A model generated the notes under the pieces. That model worked only from the letters and a program-made list of their open reading frames with translations, was not told the DNA's origin and made no database searches. The translations under genes were made by a program, and so were the position numbers. DNA of 64,000 nt from Mariprofundus erugo (GTDB lineage Bacteria; Pseudomonadota; Zetaproteobacteria; Mariprofundales; Mariprofundaceae). This document shows positions 63,677 to 64,000 of the stretch, one piece after another. How positions within the stretch are numbered: the stretch's first letter is position 1; the number at the start of each line of letters is the position of its first letter. The stretch lies in NCBI RefSeq assembly GCF_005818865.1, contig NZ_VBRY01000013.1, positions 1 to 64,000 on the forward strand, written 5' to 3'.

Positions 63677-64000
63677 TCAGGCCGGGGTAAAGACAAACGG
63701 ATCGGAGTAGATCGCCTGCATGGATGCCCCGGCAAGGAATGACTTCTGTCGCAAGCCGTTCACGATCGGTGGATCACCGCAAAGGAAGACACGATAACCA
63801 GCCAGCGAACCCAGTGTCATTGCCGGAATATCAACAATATTCCCCTGCACACCCCCTTCCGGCGCATCCCCGTGCAGCACACACGGGGTGTAATGGAACT
63901 GCTCGTACCTGGTAGCAAGCGCTCTGAGCTCATCCATCAGGTAAAGCCCGGGCGTCGCCAGACTGGCATGAAACAGATGGATCGGTCCGCGATGCCCCTG
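63677..64000 (-). CDS. Ferredoxin-NADP reductase-like oxidoreductase, C-terminal part (cut by window edge)
   Basis: The visible 107 residues form the NAD(P)-binding half of a flavin reductase of the FNR superfamily: GPIHLFHASLATPGLYLMDEL, YTPCVLHGD, YRVFLCGDPPIVNGLRQ and the C-terminal SDPFVFTPA. The rest lies beyond the right edge. Such domains pass electrons between NAD(P)H, FAD and often a fused ferredoxin. The small membrane gene follows after about 110 bases. Confidence 0.85.
   Translation of the reverse strand, partial: QGHRGPIHLFHASLATPGLYLMDELRALATRYEQFHYTPCVLHGDAPEGGVQGNIVDIPAMTLGSLAGYRVFLCGDPPIVNGLRQKSFLAGASMQAIYSDPFVFTPA

Overview
The window reads as chromosomal DNA of a free-living Gram-negative proteobacterium. 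The evidence is two outer-membrane barrels, DsbC and TlpA type periplasmic thiol enzymes, a lipoprotein, AsmA, and aerobic TCA enzymes (GltA, AcnA). Base composition is moderately GC-rich by eye. The gene mix (delta-class carbonic anhydrase, Pst/Pit phosphate genes, chemoreceptor with paired GYGG-IHHF motifs, chained-hairpin repeats) would suit a Zetaproteobacterium such as Mariprofundus, but that placement is inference, not something read from the sequence. No rRNA, tRNA or CRISPR array was seen.

Layout. 1-460: four tandem leftward promoters plus a boxA-like leader, which look like the control region of an rRNA operon lying left of the window. 0.58-5.3 kb: an OlsF-like double acyltransferase, a glutamine amidotransferase, a hidden 31-residue membrane peptide, two tandem hairpin-chain repeats, ssb, a thioredoxin-like protein and SirB2. 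5.4-6.45 kb: delta carbonic anhydrase with its own promoter and terminator. 6.6-17.8 kb: a phosphate island. A cNMP-domain gene, phoB and phoR run left; a phosphate porin, pstS, pstC-pstA-pstB-phoU, a PhoU-like DUF47 protein and pit run right. Divergent Pho boxes sit between the two arms. 17.9-20.3 kb: a coupled operon for a retropepsin-like protease (RimB type), RimK and a desuccinylase-like zinc enzyme. 20.5-24.8 kb: alpha-glucan phosphorylase, a TrkA_C membrane protein, a small acidic protein and an ion permease.

25-44.6 kb: citrate synthase, a PRMT-like methyltransferase, a LysR regulator, a coupled pair of small proteins (basic/acidic and NPC-repeat), a nucleotide-translocase-like carrier, a chemoreceptor, a lipoprotein, aconitase, SYLF and DUF2721 proteins, an OM barrel, ftsY, tlpA- and dsbC-like genes, rph-rdgB and corA. 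45-47.8 kb looks like an acquired patch: a divergent QorB/HxlR redox pair, the tail of a REP-associated transposase, and an intact IS110/IS1111 element. 48-60 kb: an orphan RND pump, PhzF, YceH, a DEAD helicase, YaeQ, a K+ channel, YqhA, YciO, AsmA and a Gph-like phosphatase. 60.4-64 kb: a Yip1 protein, a MotA/TolQ-type channel translationally coupled to a MotB-like protein carrying a vWA domain, a monocistronic 34-residue membrane peptide, and the C-terminal end of a flavin reductase cut by the window edge.

A family of TTAA-ended hairpin-chain repeats occurs at ten sites (full, long, degenerate and solo-hairpin forms), always between genes. The strongest candidates for undescribed biology are the MotA/vWA pair, this repeat family and its possible link to the REP transposase remnant, the cNMP-PhoB-PhoR operon, the coupled small-protein pair, and several short ORFs with excellent ribosome-binding sites.
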